In this document: one piece after another, positions 13,780 through 22,105 of the stretch
How positions within the stretch are numbered: the stretch's first letter is position 1
How the letters are laid out: each line of letters starts with the position of its first letter
NCBI RefSeq assembly: GCF_003435815.1
Contig: NZ_QTUV01000005.1
Coordinates: 64,501 to 128,500, forward strand
Reading direction: 5' to 3'
Source: Dorea sp. AM10-31
GTDB lineage: Bacteria; Bacillota; Clostridia; Lachnospirales; Lachnospiraceae
DNA: 64,000 nt
Translations under genes and position numbers: made by a program
Notes under the pieces: model-generated
What the model was told of the DNA's origin: nothing
The model's input: only the letters and a program-made list of their open reading frames with translations
Database searches by the model: none

Positions 13780-15873
13780 TTATTCTTCTCTTTCCGGCAC
13801 CATCAGATACAACAGATATCGGTCGCTGAGTTTCTTGACTTCCAGAATATAGATCAATTCTACGATCAGAAGCAGCAGGATCATCCCACTTGCACTTAAG
13901 AGCAGTACTTTCTGTGTACCTTCTCCTGTTTCCACAAACAGGGAAAATAAGCTTGCCATCGCCGGAATACTTCCGGCTGCTCCTAAGAATACCGGAATGC
14001 CAAAATACCAGTTAATCTGCTTTCTTGCGGAACGGCAGAGCGCATTGGAGGTTGCTCCGAGCCGTATCAGAGTCTGATACCGTCTGCCAATTTTCTGCTG
14101 ATTTGTCAGGAACTGTACACTGATTACCGTATTTCCAATAATCAGGAAGATCACTGCCAGATAGATTGTAATATAACTTGCACATACACCGTAGAACATA
14201 CGTCGTCCAAGGCTCTGCAGAAAACAGTCATACGAAATTCCGACTTTGTCAAGTTTCTGGTTCATTTCCTGATATACACGGATAAGCCCCTGTTTCTCCG
14301 TTTTTGAAGGTTTTAGCACGCCATCCAGATATGTGGTGCCCTTTCCGGCTGTCATCTGTTCATAAGCCTTGTCCGGTACGATCAGCGCAAATCCAAGTGT
14401 AATCGCGCGGTCGGCAACGATTTCTTTATTCATAACCTTTTCCCCAAGGCTCCATGTCTTTCCGTCCATTGTAACATATATATTTCCCTGTAAGGCTTTA
14501 CTCATTATTTCTTTAAACTCATCGGAATAAAGTGCCGATCCAAGGTAAACTGCTGCCTGGTGATCTTTCAATGCAAGAGGCTTTTCTCCTGCCTGTTTTA
14601 ACAGCTCATTATACCCGGATAATGCAATAATATGCGGTGTATCTTCCCGTTCTATCTCCATTGCAAATACATTTTCATTCGGTGTCTTTCCATCTTTTTT
14701 CAACTTGTCTACGAGTTCATCTGCGTTAAAGCCAACTACCCGGTTCTTCTTTTTCGATGGTTTACCTTCCTTATCCAGATTTTCGATCGAAGATTCTATA
14801 TATCCGGTTTTAATCTGGATCAGCTTTTCAAAATCTGAGCGAAGCCCGGACTTCTGCAATTTCTCAATAGTTGTACTGACGTCCTCATTGTCATCGTCAA
14901 ATGTATAATCTACGACACGCTCGCTCTGTACCGTATAACTTCTGGCAATCCCGATTCCTGCACCGAACAGGCAGAGTGCTGCGAGGATCAGAATACAGCT
15001 CACCGCCGGGACGCTGCTCTTGCGGATAAACATTTCTTCCAGCTGGCGGAATGTAAACATTCCCAGTCTCTCGTGTCGGCTGCCCCATCTGCCCAGTTGT
15101 TCCAGTATCAGCCGGAAACCATAGAATACAAGAAATACTCCGGCAATTCCAAAGACTACTGTCCGTGCAAGAATAAGAAGGTCATCCCAGATATGTCCAC
15201 GGATTCCATCATAAAATGCCACAAACAATAACACGCATCCTGTCGCAAAGGCAAGCACATACAGAACCTTCGGTCTTGTTTTTCCCTGCTCTTTTGCCTG
15301 CGGATTCATAAGATTGCCGATCTCGTCCTTAACTACCGCGCCGCTTAAGAACAGGCACGCAAATAATTTTACCAGTATGAAACCGACAGCGGTTCCAATC
15401 ACTGCGGCGAATGAAAATGTACTCTGATGACCGAGGATTCCAAGCCCCTCTACCTTCGCTGTGATCAGGCTGACCAGCTCGGAAATGCAGACTGCAACCG
15501 GGATTCCTGCCACAAGGATCAGTAGACTGCTCTTAATATCTTCTGTCATCAACATAAAAAACAGCCGGCTCCGGCTCATGCCCATCATACGGTACACACC
15601 AAATTCATGTTTTCTCCGCTCCATCTGGTAACGTCCCGCAAAATATACGAGAAAGAACAAAATGCATAACGATGCGCCAAACAGTATCGGAACCATTTGA
15701 AAGATTTTCTGTATAGCATCACTTTCCATCTCTTTCAGGAAAATGATCACATCCTGCTTCGGCAGTGCCAGAATCACATAAAATGCAATTACGACAACGA
15801 GAAGTGAAGCATGAAACAATCCATTTTCCCTGCGGCTTCTCTTACTGTTTCTGGAGACAAGTTTAAAGAACAT
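13780..15873 (-). CDS. BceB-like ABC transporter permease (FtsX family)
   Basis: About 697 residues from ATG 15873, chosen because AGGAGG lies eight bases upstream; a GTG two codons earlier is possible. Ten predicted transmembrane helices in the BceB order: helix 1 near 20-40, the FtsX domain with helices 2-4 (about 55-170), four more by about 315, then a roughly 200-residue extracellular domain (about 315-530) between helices 7 and 8 and three C-terminal helices. The extracellular domain is the sensor for bacitracin- or lantibiotic-like substrates in this family. It overlaps the ATPase gene stop by 11 bases. Confidence 0.92.
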   Translation of the reverse strand: MFFKLVSRNSKRSRRENGLFHASLLVVVIAFYVILALPKQDVIIFLKEMESDAIQKIFQMVPILFGASLCILFFLVYFAGRYQMERRKHEFGVYRMMGMSRSRLFFMLMTEDIKSSLLILVAGIPVAVCISELVSLITAKVEGLGILGHQSTFSFAAVIGTAVGFILVKLFACLFLSGAVVKDEIGNLMNPQAKEQGKTRPKVLYVLAFATGCVLLFVAFYDGIRGHIWDDLLILARTVVFGIAGVFLVFYGFRLILEQLGRWGSRHERLGMFTFRQLEEMFIRKSSVPAVSCILILAALCLFGAGIGIARSYTVQSERVVDYTFDDDNEDVSTTIEKLQKSGLRSDFEKLIQIKTGYIESSIENLDKEGKPSKKKNRVVGFNADELVDKLKKDGKTPNENVFAMEIEREDTPHIIALSGYNELLKQAGEKPLALKDHQAAVYLGSALYSDEFKEIMSKALQGNIYVTMDGKTWSLGEKVMNKEIVADRAITLGFALIVPDKAYEQMTAGKGTTYLDGVLKPSKTEKQGLIRVYQEMNQKLDKVGISYDCFLQSLGRRMFYGVCASYITIYLAVIFLIIGNTVISVQFLTNQQKIGRRYQTLIRLGATSNALCRSARKQINWYFGIPVFLGAAGSIPAMASLFSLFVETGEGTQKVLLLSASGMILLLLIVELIYILEVKKLSDRYLLYLMVPEREE

Positions 15874-16633
15874 TTGCACTGCCTCCTCCCAACTGCGCCA
15901 ACACTTTCAAAATGCGCTCGTAAAACTCCTGCTGGGATTCTTCTGCGAAATCTCTGCGCAGCTCATGGAAGAGTACTCCATCCTGGATAAATAAAATCCG
16001 TCCGCAATAACTTGCTGCATTTGCATCATGTGTCACCATCATGATTGTTGCTTTTTTGTTGCGATTTAAACCGAAGAGTTTCTCCATCAATGCTTTTGCA
16101 TTACGCGAATCCAGTGCCCCGGTCGGTTCATCTGCCAGAATCAGGTGTGGATCCATGATCAATGCTCTGGCTGCTGCTATACGCTGTTTTTGCCCGCCGG
16201 ACATCTGTGTCGGAAATTTGTCCAGTACATCCTGTATCTCAAGATATTCTGCCAGTTCTTTTAACTTCTGTTCCCCTTTTTTCTCTTCATATTTATGAAG
16301 AGCCAGCGGAAGAAGAATATTTTCTCTTCCGGTAAGGTTCTCTAAAAGTTCAAAGTTCTGGAAAAGGTAACCGATCTGGCGTCCTCTGTAATCGGAAAGT
16401 TCCGCGCCTTTCAGCGAACGGATATCGGTTCCATTTACAAGAATCTGTCCTCCTGTCGGACGGATCACACTTGCCACGCAGTTAAGAAGTGTGGATTTTC
16501 CGGATCCGCTGCTTCCCATGATTCCTAAAAATTCCCCTGTCTGTACTTCTAGGCTAATTCCATCCAGTGCCTTTGTCTCATTTTTCTTGTTTCCATAATA
16601 TTTACATAAAGATTCAATTTTTAAAATACTCAT
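15863..16633 (-). CDS. BceA-like ABC transporter ATP-binding protein
   Basis: 256 residues from ATG 16633 (MSILKIESL), preceded by AAAGGAGAG. Walker A GSSGSGKSTLLN, Q-loop YLFQNFELLENLTG, ABC signature MSGGQKQRIAAARAL, Walker B LILADEPTGALD, H-loop VTHDA. It belongs to the MacB/LolD-like subgroup that pairs with large FtsX-type permeases. First gene of the four-gene run (ATPase, permease, regulator, kinase). Presumed role is removal of, or protection of lipid II cycle intermediates from, peptide antibiotics; substrate unknown. Confidence 0.95.
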   Translation of the reverse strand: MSILKIESLCKYYGNKKNETKALDGISLEVQTGEFLGIMGSSGSGKSTLLNCVASVIRPTGGQILVNGTDIRSLKGAELSDYRGRQIGYLFQNFELLENLTGRENILLPLALHKYEEKKGEQKLKELAEYLEIQDVLDKFPTQMSGGQKQRIAAARALIMDPHLILADEPTGALDSRNAKALMEKLFGLNRNKKATIMMVTHDANAASYCGRILFIQDGVLFHELRRDFAEESQQEFYERILKVLAQLGGGSANVL

Positions 16634-16746
16634 TCTCTGCTCTCCTTTCATTGATGTAATCATAGCATCTGTGGCTTACAAATAACACTTACAGTGAATG
16701 AAAGGTTTCGCAGGCTTTCGTTTCTGGTATTTGATAATAATATGCC

Positions 16747-17445
16747 TTACAGCAGATCATCCTGAATATCTTCCTCTGTCATGCGAAGTCCGACCACACT
16801 CGAAACGGGCAGTGAAAATACGATTGCCTTCTCCTTACTCTTCAATCCGGTTTTCTCCATGATTGCTTTCATAATCTGTGCTTTCTGTGAGGAACGAGTA
16901 ACAATGAAGATCATTTCCTTCTCTTCCACGAGGGAAACACCAAGATATTTTCTGGCGAGCTCTGTTCCGGTTCCTTTCGCATGGACAACTGTACCGCCTC
17001 CCGCATTTGCTTCTCTTGCGGCTTCCATAACCGTATCGATATATCCCTGATTGGCAATGGCAATCATCAGTTCATAATCTGTCTCCTTCAATGCTGTTTC
17101 CTCCTCTTTTTCAAATGGCTGTTCCTGTATCAGATATTGCAGTGTCTTTTTGCCGCCTATGCTCGCAAGCGGCACTGCAAAAGCAATTCCCGTTCCCGGA
17201 ACATCAATTTTCATATCAATGATCAGTCCACGTTTCAGTCGTTTCCATGTATCTCCGGTCACGATGGAGAGAAAAAGAATCTTTTCTGTTTCTTCTAATC
17301 CAAAATAATTCAGCACCTCACTGTTCGCTGTCCCTTTTCCCAGTATTTCAAAAAATACCTGCTGTTCGTGTGTCTTATAAAATTCGCGAAACTTTTTTCT
17401 TGCGCTGCGGCTTGTGATCGCAGCCATCATATATAACCGGCTCAT
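16747..17445 (-). CDS. PII-like signalling protein linked to DUF1538
   Basis: 232 residues from ATG 17445 with AGGCGG upstream. Two halves can be recognised, each with the alternating beta-alpha-beta pattern of GlnB-like proteins. The C-terminal half (about 115-230) is the clearer one: YELMIAIANQGYIDTVMEAAREANAGGGTVVHAKGTG, then EMIFIVTRSSQKAQIMKAIM, then KAIVFSLPVSSVVGL, like the core strands and T-loop position of PII. The canonical uridylylated Tyr is not evident. It follows the DUF1538 membrane protein gene on the same strand; PII-like proteins with DUF1538 transporters are a recurrent pair in Firmicutes, so it probably gates that protein in response to a small ligand. Confidence 0.75.
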   Translation of the reverse strand: MSRLYMMAAITSRSARKKFREFYKTHEQQVFFEILGKGTANSEVLNYFGLEETEKILFLSIVTGDTWKRLKRGLIIDMKIDVPGTGIAFAVPLASIGGKKTLQYLIQEQPFEKEEETALKETDYELMIAIANQGYIDTVMEAAREANAGGGTVVHAKGTGTELARKYLGVSLVEEKEMIFIVTRSSQKAQIMKAIMEKTGLKSKEKAIVFSLPVSSVVGLRMTEEDIQDDLL

Positions 17446-17560
17446 ATTTTTCCGCCTTTCTAATTCCAATAAATCGTTTCATACTGTACGCTCTCACATC
17501 TACACTCCGCTCTGGTCGGCACTAAACATGTGTCGTTGACATATAGCTCTTCAGGTATCA

Positions 17561-19093
17561 TCATAACTCTATAATATCCATGTCGCCGTATGCTTCCAGT
17601 GGCAGTACAGGAACCGCCTCTTCGTTCTGACGTTTCTTCTCCTGATGCTGGTAAACCGCACCCAGTATCTGTATCGTGATAAGTGGTGTCATCGCAACCA
17701 TTGCCACAACACCAAATGCATCTGTAACTACATTTCCGCCAATCGCTTCGCATGCTCCCTGTGCCAGAGGCAACAGAAAAGTTGCCGTCATTGGACCAGA
17801 GGCCACACCACCGGAGTCAAATGCTATCGCAGTGAAGATTTTCGGTACCCGGAACGCAAGAAGCAAAGAAACTGCATAACCCGGTATGAGAAACCAGAAA
17901 ATAGAAATTCCGGTCAGTACACGGATCATTGCAAGCCCCAGTGAGACCGCAACGCCGCAGGATAAACTCAGTCCCATTGCCTTCCCAGGTATCGCACCCG
18001 AAGTCAGCTCTTCTACCTGCTCCATGAGCACATAAACTGCCGGTTCCGCCTTTACGATGAAATAGCCGATCACCATACCGATCGGTACAAGCACAAACGG
18101 ATTCGGCAACCCTGCAAGTACCTGCCCCAGATAATTACCGGTTGGGAGAAATCCTACATTTGCACCTGTCAGGAACAGCACAAGCCCAATGTATGTATAC
18201 AGGATTCCAATTGCAATTTTCACCAGTGTCCGCTTCATCAGATGCAAAGCCAACACCTGAAACACAAGGAAAAATACAACAATCGGAAGCAGTGATAATA
18301 GCATTTCTCTTATATAAAGTGGAAGTTCCGCTGTGAACAGTCTTCCAAGTTCTATCGAATCCTTCACATCCGGAATATGGATGCCTGCATAAACGCCACT
18401 CTCTGGGCGGTAAAGGATACCTAGAAGCAGGACGGCAAGTACCGGCCCGATTGAACAAAGTGCAACCAGACCGAAACTATCCGTTTCTGCATATTTATCA
18501 CTTCGCACTGCGGAGAAGCCGACACCAAGCGCCATAATAAAAGGAACGGTCATCGGTCCTGTCGTGACTCCGCCGGAGTCAAATGCGACCGCCAGCGAAT
18601 CTGCCGGCACAAAAAACGCAAGAATAAATATCACCGGATAAAACAAAAACAATAATCTGTAAAGCGCAATTCCAAATAACATACGAAGAACCGCAACCAC
18701 AAGAAATATCCCAACGCCTGCCGCTACTGCAGAAATCAGAACATTGTTCGGAATAGACGGAACTTGTTCGGCAAGCACTTGCAGATCCGGCTCCGACACC
18801 GTAATAATAAATCCCAGCGTAAAACACAATAACACAATAAATGGAAGTCTCCTGGAACCGGCAATTCTCGTTCCAATTCTCTCTCCCATAGGCGTCATTG
18901 CAATCTCAGCTCCCAATGTAAAAAACATCATTCCCACAACAAGAAGAATCGCGCCCACTAAAAAAGCCATCAGAATTCCTGCCGGAATCGGAGCGATCGT
19001 AAAACTAAGCAACAGAACAATTCCTATGATCGGCAGTACAGCTTCCAATGACTCTCTTAGTTTTTCCAATAATTTTGACTGATATAACTTCAA
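17561..19093 (-). CDS. DUF1538 family integral membrane protein (duplicated domain)
   Basis: 510 residues, strongly hydrophobic, with an obvious internal duplication. Each half carries the same signatures: SEPDLQVLAEQVP and KAEPAVYVLMEQVE, and AFDSGGVTTGPMTVPFIMALG and AFDSGGVASGPMTATFLLPLA. The inverted or tandem halves with re-entrant-like GGV-GPMT segments suggest a transporter or channel. The substrate is unknown. It forms a two-gene unit with the PII-like gene downstream. Upstream, facing the other way, lies small RNA B. Confidence 0.85.
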   Translation of the reverse strand: MKLYQSKLLEKLRESLEAVLPIIGIVLLLSFTIAPIPAGILMAFLVGAILLVVGMMFFTLGAEIAMTPMGERIGTRIAGSRRLPFIVLLCFTLGFIITVSEPDLQVLAEQVPSIPNNVLISAVAAGVGIFLVVAVLRMLFGIALYRLLFLFYPVIFILAFFVPADSLAVAFDSGGVTTGPMTVPFIMALGVGFSAVRSDKYAETDSFGLVALCSIGPVLAVLLLGILYRPESGVYAGIHIPDVKDSIELGRLFTAELPLYIREMLLSLLPIVVFFLVFQVLALHLMKRTLVKIAIGILYTYIGLVLFLTGANVGFLPTGNYLGQVLAGLPNPFVLVPIGMVIGYFIVKAEPAVYVLMEQVEELTSGAIPGKAMGLSLSCGVAVSLGLAMIRVLTGISIFWFLIPGYAVSLLLAFRVPKIFTAIAFDSGGVASGPMTATFLLPLAQGACEAIGGNVVTDAFGVVAMVAMTPLITIQILGAVYQHQEKKRQNEEAVPVLPLEAYGDMDIIEL

Positions 19094-19154
19094 TCGATAC
19101 CATACCTTTCCTTTTATTTTTTACGTTTCATGTGGATTAATTGTAACATACTCT

Positions 19155-19230
19155 GGTTAATTTTTCCTTAAGAAAATTTCGTTTTGTTTAAGAAAAGGAA
19201 CATACTTTAGACACATTTTCCCTGTATACT
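19155..19230 (+). promoter_or_regulatory. Promoter and upstream activation region of small RNA B
   Basis: -10 box TATACT at 19225-19230. CTTAAG at 19167-19172 with GTTAAT 11 bp upstream, then TTTCG, AACATA, TTTAGACA and ATTT, all in the same spacing as in the copy A promoter (26 bases from CTTAAG to AACATA in both). TTAGACA, 12 bp before the -10 box, differs by one base from a reversed 0A box. No canonical -35 box. Confidence 0.55.
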
Positions 19231-19233
19231 AAG

Positions 19234-19375
19234 AGTTAGATAGTTGAAGAACACATCAACTATCACCCCCTCATAAAGTAGCACCGGTCAAGCCGGTGTG
19301 CACTTTACTCTCATTCCTTTAGATAACGATAAAAACAACGAAACCCGTTAACCGTATGGTTAGCGGGTTTTCGCT
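19234..19375 (+). ncRNA. Structured small RNA, copy B (three hairpins, C-rich linker)
   Basis: Same architecture as copy A. Hairpin 1 pairs GATAGTTGA (19239-19247) with TCAACTATC (19256-19264). Linker ACCCCCTCATA. Hairpin 2 has the AAAGT/ACTTT base (19275-19279, 19302-19306) but a completely different inner stem (CACCGG with CCGGTG). The unpaired segment CTCATTCCTTTAGATAAC is identical to copy A. Terminator CCCGTTAACC (19344-19353) with GGTTAGCGGG (19358-19367), TTTTCGC tail. Stem positions differ by compensation (for example A-T to T-A in hairpin 1), which supports a functional RNA. Both copies also contain a ten-codon frame ending at the conserved CCCTCATAA, starting ATG in A and TTG in B, with N-T and P-S in common; this may be chance. 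Confidence 0.75.
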
Positions 19376-19380
19376 GCGCT

Positions 19381-19426
19381 AAAAAGGGGACGGGGCTTTT
19401 TGAGAAAAGCCCCGTCCCCTTTTTAG
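19381..19426. repeat. GGGGACGGGG palindromic repeat, copy 1
   Basis: AAAAAGGGGACGGGG, a TTTTTGAGAAAA centre and CCCCGTCCCCTTTTT form a long hairpin. Same family as copies at 30.33, 45.56 and 53.32 kb. It lies directly after the small RNA B terminator and before the convergent DUF4392 gene, where it could also stop transcription. Confidence 0.85.
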
Positions 19427-19462
19427 AAATGACCTGTCCCTTTTTCAATTTGCACCTGGCAC

Positions 19463-19484
19463 TTTCTAGAAAATCCCCGTCCCC
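19463..19484. repeat. GGGGACGGGG repeat, half copy inside the DUF4392 3' end
   Basis: TTTCTAGAAAATCCCCGTCC plus two further bases: the right arm of the palindrome. Read leftward it encodes the last residues GTGIF and the stop TAG of the DUF4392 gene, so the repeat provides the end of the coding sequence. Confidence 0.75.
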
Positions 19485-20347
19485 ACTGCGCGGTGGAGTT
19501 CATCAAGGATCTCTTTTTCCACAGTCAGTGGAAAACCATCCACACTCAGTACCTGTTCTTTTGTCACGCCATCGATGCTGCCGAGATCTACGATCGCCTG
19601 CAGATAGGATTTGATTTCTTTATATGTAGGAAGTACCTGTATCTTTTCTATCTTTTGTATATATGCCGCTAATGCATATGCGCCCCAGTTGGATACGGTT
19701 GCGATAATTAGATTGTCAACTTCTACCTTGCATGGTACAAGCGCCAGTTTATCTACAATAACTTCTTTCAGATTGCCCATACCGATTTCATTTCCGCCAT
19801 CTCCGACACCAAATGTCGGGATTCCGCGCTTTTTGGCAAGATCAAAAAGGATATCGGCTTTTGCTGTATTTTTCTTAATGCTTACACCGCGCATATTTGC
19901 ATAATCATCTTCAATATTTTTGCCACAGCGTTCAATGGAAATCAGTGCAACCGGATCGTAATCTTCCAGAACTTCTGTATACTGTTCTACGCCATCGCAG
20001 ATATGTGCATATTCTACGTCCAGATCCTCAAGTTCAAAAAATCCACGACAATATTTATCTGTTACGATGATCGGTCGGTATCCGACAGCCCGCAGTGCTT
20101 TTGCGAGTGTCATCGTTCCGAGAGGACCGTCCGTCTCTGCATGTCCCGCTACATAAAATCCGGTTGTCAGAAATATATTTCCTTTCGGAAGCTCCAGAAT
20201 CTTCTCAGCCGCCCTCTTGCAGTAGAAATCGCCCATATATTTGCGCAGGATAGTCATACCGCGCTTGGAATGACGCAGTACAATATCTTCAACGGTTTCT
20301 TTTTTTATATTTACTTTTGTCTGTGCCGCCTGTGCCTGTGCTCCCAC
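19466..20347 (-). CDS. DUF4392 protein (C-terminal half of D-glutamate cyclase)
   Basis: 293 residues, GTG start preceded by AAAGGAGAG. Matches the DUF4392 family, which forms the C-terminal half of the eukaryotic D-glutamate cyclase DGLUCY. Visible segments: FLTTGFYVAGHAETDGPLGT (about 58-77), LISIERCGKN near 135, PTFGVGDGGNEIGMGNLKE near 185 (a Gly-rich loop expected at the active site), NWGAYALAAYI near 225. Last gene of the six-gene operon; 42 bases after pxpA. With the DUF1445 protein encoded two genes upstream it probably interconverts D-glutamate and 5-oxo-D-proline. The final five codons derive from a dispersed palindromic repeat. Confidence 0.85.
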   Translation of the reverse strand: MGAQAQAAQTKVNIKKETVEDIVLRHSKRGMTILRKYMGDFYCKRAAEKILELPKGNIFLTTGFYVAGHAETDGPLGTMTLAKALRAVGYRPIIVTDKYCRGFFELEDLDVEYAHICDGVEQYTEVLEDYDPVALISIERCGKNIEDDYANMRGVSIKKNTAKADILFDLAKKRGIPTFGVGDGGNEIGMGNLKEVIVDKLALVPCKVEVDNLIIATVSNWGAYALAAYIQKIEKIQVLPTYKEIKSYLQAIVDLGSIDGVTKEQVLSVDGFPLTVEKEILDELHRAVGTGIF

Positions 20348-20389
20348 TTCTAATCTCTCCTTTATTTTTGCTGTCGTCTTCTGCCTGTT

Positions 20390-21163
20390 TTATTTCCCAA
20401 TTACTTCTTCGATTGATGCAATCCTGATGTTTTCTGCTTCCAGCGCTTTACGGATCTTCTGAACAAATGCCAGTGCTTTCGGTCCGTCTCCGTGCACGCA
20501 TACAGAATTTGCTTCAACCGGAATCTCTTTTCCGGTAATCGCTGTTACGGTTCCTTCCTTTATCATCTTGATGACACGTGCCACAGCTTCGTCTTCATCG
20601 GTGATCATTGCGCCCGGTTTGCTTCTTGCTACCAGCGAGCCGTCTTCTTCATATGCTCTGTCCGCAAATACTTCTTTTGCCACGCGAAGTCCTACTGCCT
20701 TTGCGGCTCCCATCATTTTGCTGCTACTTGGTGCAAGAAGGATAAGCTCAGGATCGACTTCTTTGATTGCTTCTGCGATTGCTGTTGCCAGTTTTTCATC
20801 TTTTCCTGCCATGTTATACATTGCACCGTGCGGTTTTACATGCTGCAGTTTGATTCCCTGTGCTGTGCAGAATGCTTTCAATGCCCCGATCTGATACTGC
20901 ACCATTGCTTTTACTTCTGCCGGCGATGCTGCCAGATTTCTTCTGCCGAATCCGACCAGATCCGGATATCCCGGATGTGCGCCAACACGGACGCCCTGCT
21001 CTTTCGCAAGTGCTACGGTCTTTGCCATTACCACCGGATCGGATGCATGAAATCCACATGCTACATTTGCGGAAGAAATAAGGGGAATGACTTCCTCATC
21101 CAGTCCGCATTTATAATTTCCAAAACTTTCTCCAAGATCACAGTTTAAATCTACTGCAAACAT
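20390..21163 (-). CDS. pxpA: 5-oxoprolinase subunit A (LamB/YcsF family)
   Basis: 257 residues, full length for PxpA. Signature N-terminus VDLNCDLGESFGNYKCGLDE, then SANVACGFHASDP (about 30-42), VGAHPGYPDLVGFGRRNL (about 57-74), and VKPHGAMYNM near 113. PxpABC hydrolyses 5-oxoproline to glutamate with ATP. GAAGGAAG precedes the ATG. It lies between the DUF1445 and DUF4392 genes, whose products form D-glutamate cyclase, so 5-oxoproline made by one enzyme is the substrate of the other. Confidence 0.95.
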   Translation of the reverse strand: MFAVDLNCDLGESFGNYKCGLDEEVIPLISSANVACGFHASDPVVMAKTVALAKEQGVRVGAHPGYPDLVGFGRRNLAASPAEVKAMVQYQIGALKAFCTAQGIKLQHVKPHGAMYNMAGKDEKLATAIAEAIKEVDPELILLAPSSSKMMGAAKAVGLRVAKEVFADRAYEEDGSLVARSKPGAMITDEDEAVARVIKMIKEGTVTAITGKEIPVEANSVCVHGDGPKALAFVQKIRKALEAENIRIASIEEVIGK

Positions 21164-21305
21164 TTTTCTTCCTTCTTTCTATGTTTCAAATCTTTTTTCA
21201 GACTACTTCCATCTATTCTCAAAACCGCACAATACTCGTGTTCTCCCATCACTGCACTGCTACGCTTTTACTCATATCATGGTGGGTGGCTCTATTAGAA
21301 CCACT

Positions 21306-22103
21306 TTAGTACTTCAATTCTACATTCTTTACATCCGTAATCAGCATATGTCCCGGTGCATGTGTGATCACAATATCCGGTTTCACATTCATAACAACAT
21401 TCTGCGGTGTTACGCCACATGGCCAGAATACCGGAACTTCTCCTTCATTGATCGTTACACTATCGCCGAAATCCGGTTTCATTACATCAGAAATACCAAT
21501 TGCTTCCGGATTGCCAATCTGTATCGGTGCACCGTGTACTCTTGGCATCTCACCCGTGATCAGTGCAGATTTCACAACCTGGTCATTCGGGATCGGACGC
21601 ATGCTGACTACCATATTTCCTTTGAAAATACCTGCCGGTGTGCAAGCGATATTTGTCTTGAACATCGGCACGTTACAGTTTTCCTCGATATGTCTGACCG
21701 GAATTCCTGCTTCCAAAAGTGCAGATTCAAAAGAGAAGCTGCATCCGATCAGAAAGCTCACAAAATCATCCTGCCAGAACTCTTCAATGTCGGTATACTC
21801 TCCGACAAGTTCGCCTTTTTTGTAAATGCGGTATTTTGGAAAATCCTTTGCCAGATCCACATCATCTGCGATATAGTGAAGATCTCTGCTTCCCACGTCG
21901 CTGACTTCAAGGATCGGACACGGTTTCGGGTTTCTCTGGGTAAATAAGAGAAAATCATAAGCCAGATCCTTTGGCAGGATAACCAGATTTGCCTGTGCAT
22001 ATCCCGCACACATGCCCGATGTCGGACATGTTATTTTTCCTTCTCGGATCAGTCTTCTGACCTCTGCCGGTTTCAAATCACTGTAATTTACTGCTTCACT
22101 CAT
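21306..22103 (-). CDS. DUF1445 putative hydro-lyase (N-terminal half of D-glutamate cyclase)
   Basis: 265 residues from ATG 22103 (MSEAVNYSDLKPAEVRRLI), three bases after the pxpC stop, with GGGGAAAGG as ribosome site. DUF1445/YcsI family segments: GMCAGYAQANLVILP, DFLLFTQRNPKPCPILEV, CSFSFESALLEAGIPVRHI, FWPCGVTPQNVVM, ITHAPGHMLITDV. In human DGLUCY this domain is fused to a DUF4392 domain; here the two halves are separate genes of one operon. Expected to catalyse reversible cyclization of D-glutamate to 5-oxo-D-proline, or an undefined hydro-lyase step. Confidence 0.88.
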   Translation of the reverse strand: MSEAVNYSDLKPAEVRRLIREGKITCPTSGMCAGYAQANLVILPKDLAYDFLLFTQRNPKPCPILEVSDVGSRDLHYIADDVDLAKDFPKYRIYKKGELVGEYTDIEEFWQDDFVSFLIGCSFSFESALLEAGIPVRHIEENCNVPMFKTNIACTPAGIFKGNMVVSMRPIPNDQVVKSALITGEMPRVHGAPIQIGNPEAIGISDVMKPDFGDSVTINEGEVPVFWPCGVTPQNVVMNVKPDIVITHAPGHMLITDVKNVELKY

Positions 22104-22105
22104 CT

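Noticed and set aside
17460..17753. 97-codon leftward frame between the PII-like and DUF1538 genes
   Set aside because: Overlaps the DUF1538 3' end in another frame, Cys/Arg-rich, no ribosome site.
20492..21148. 218-codon rightward frame opposite pxpA, rich in Cys and His
   Set aside because: Shadow of the pxpA reading frame; no ribosome site, and the Cys/His content reflects complement of Ala/Gly/Met-rich codons.
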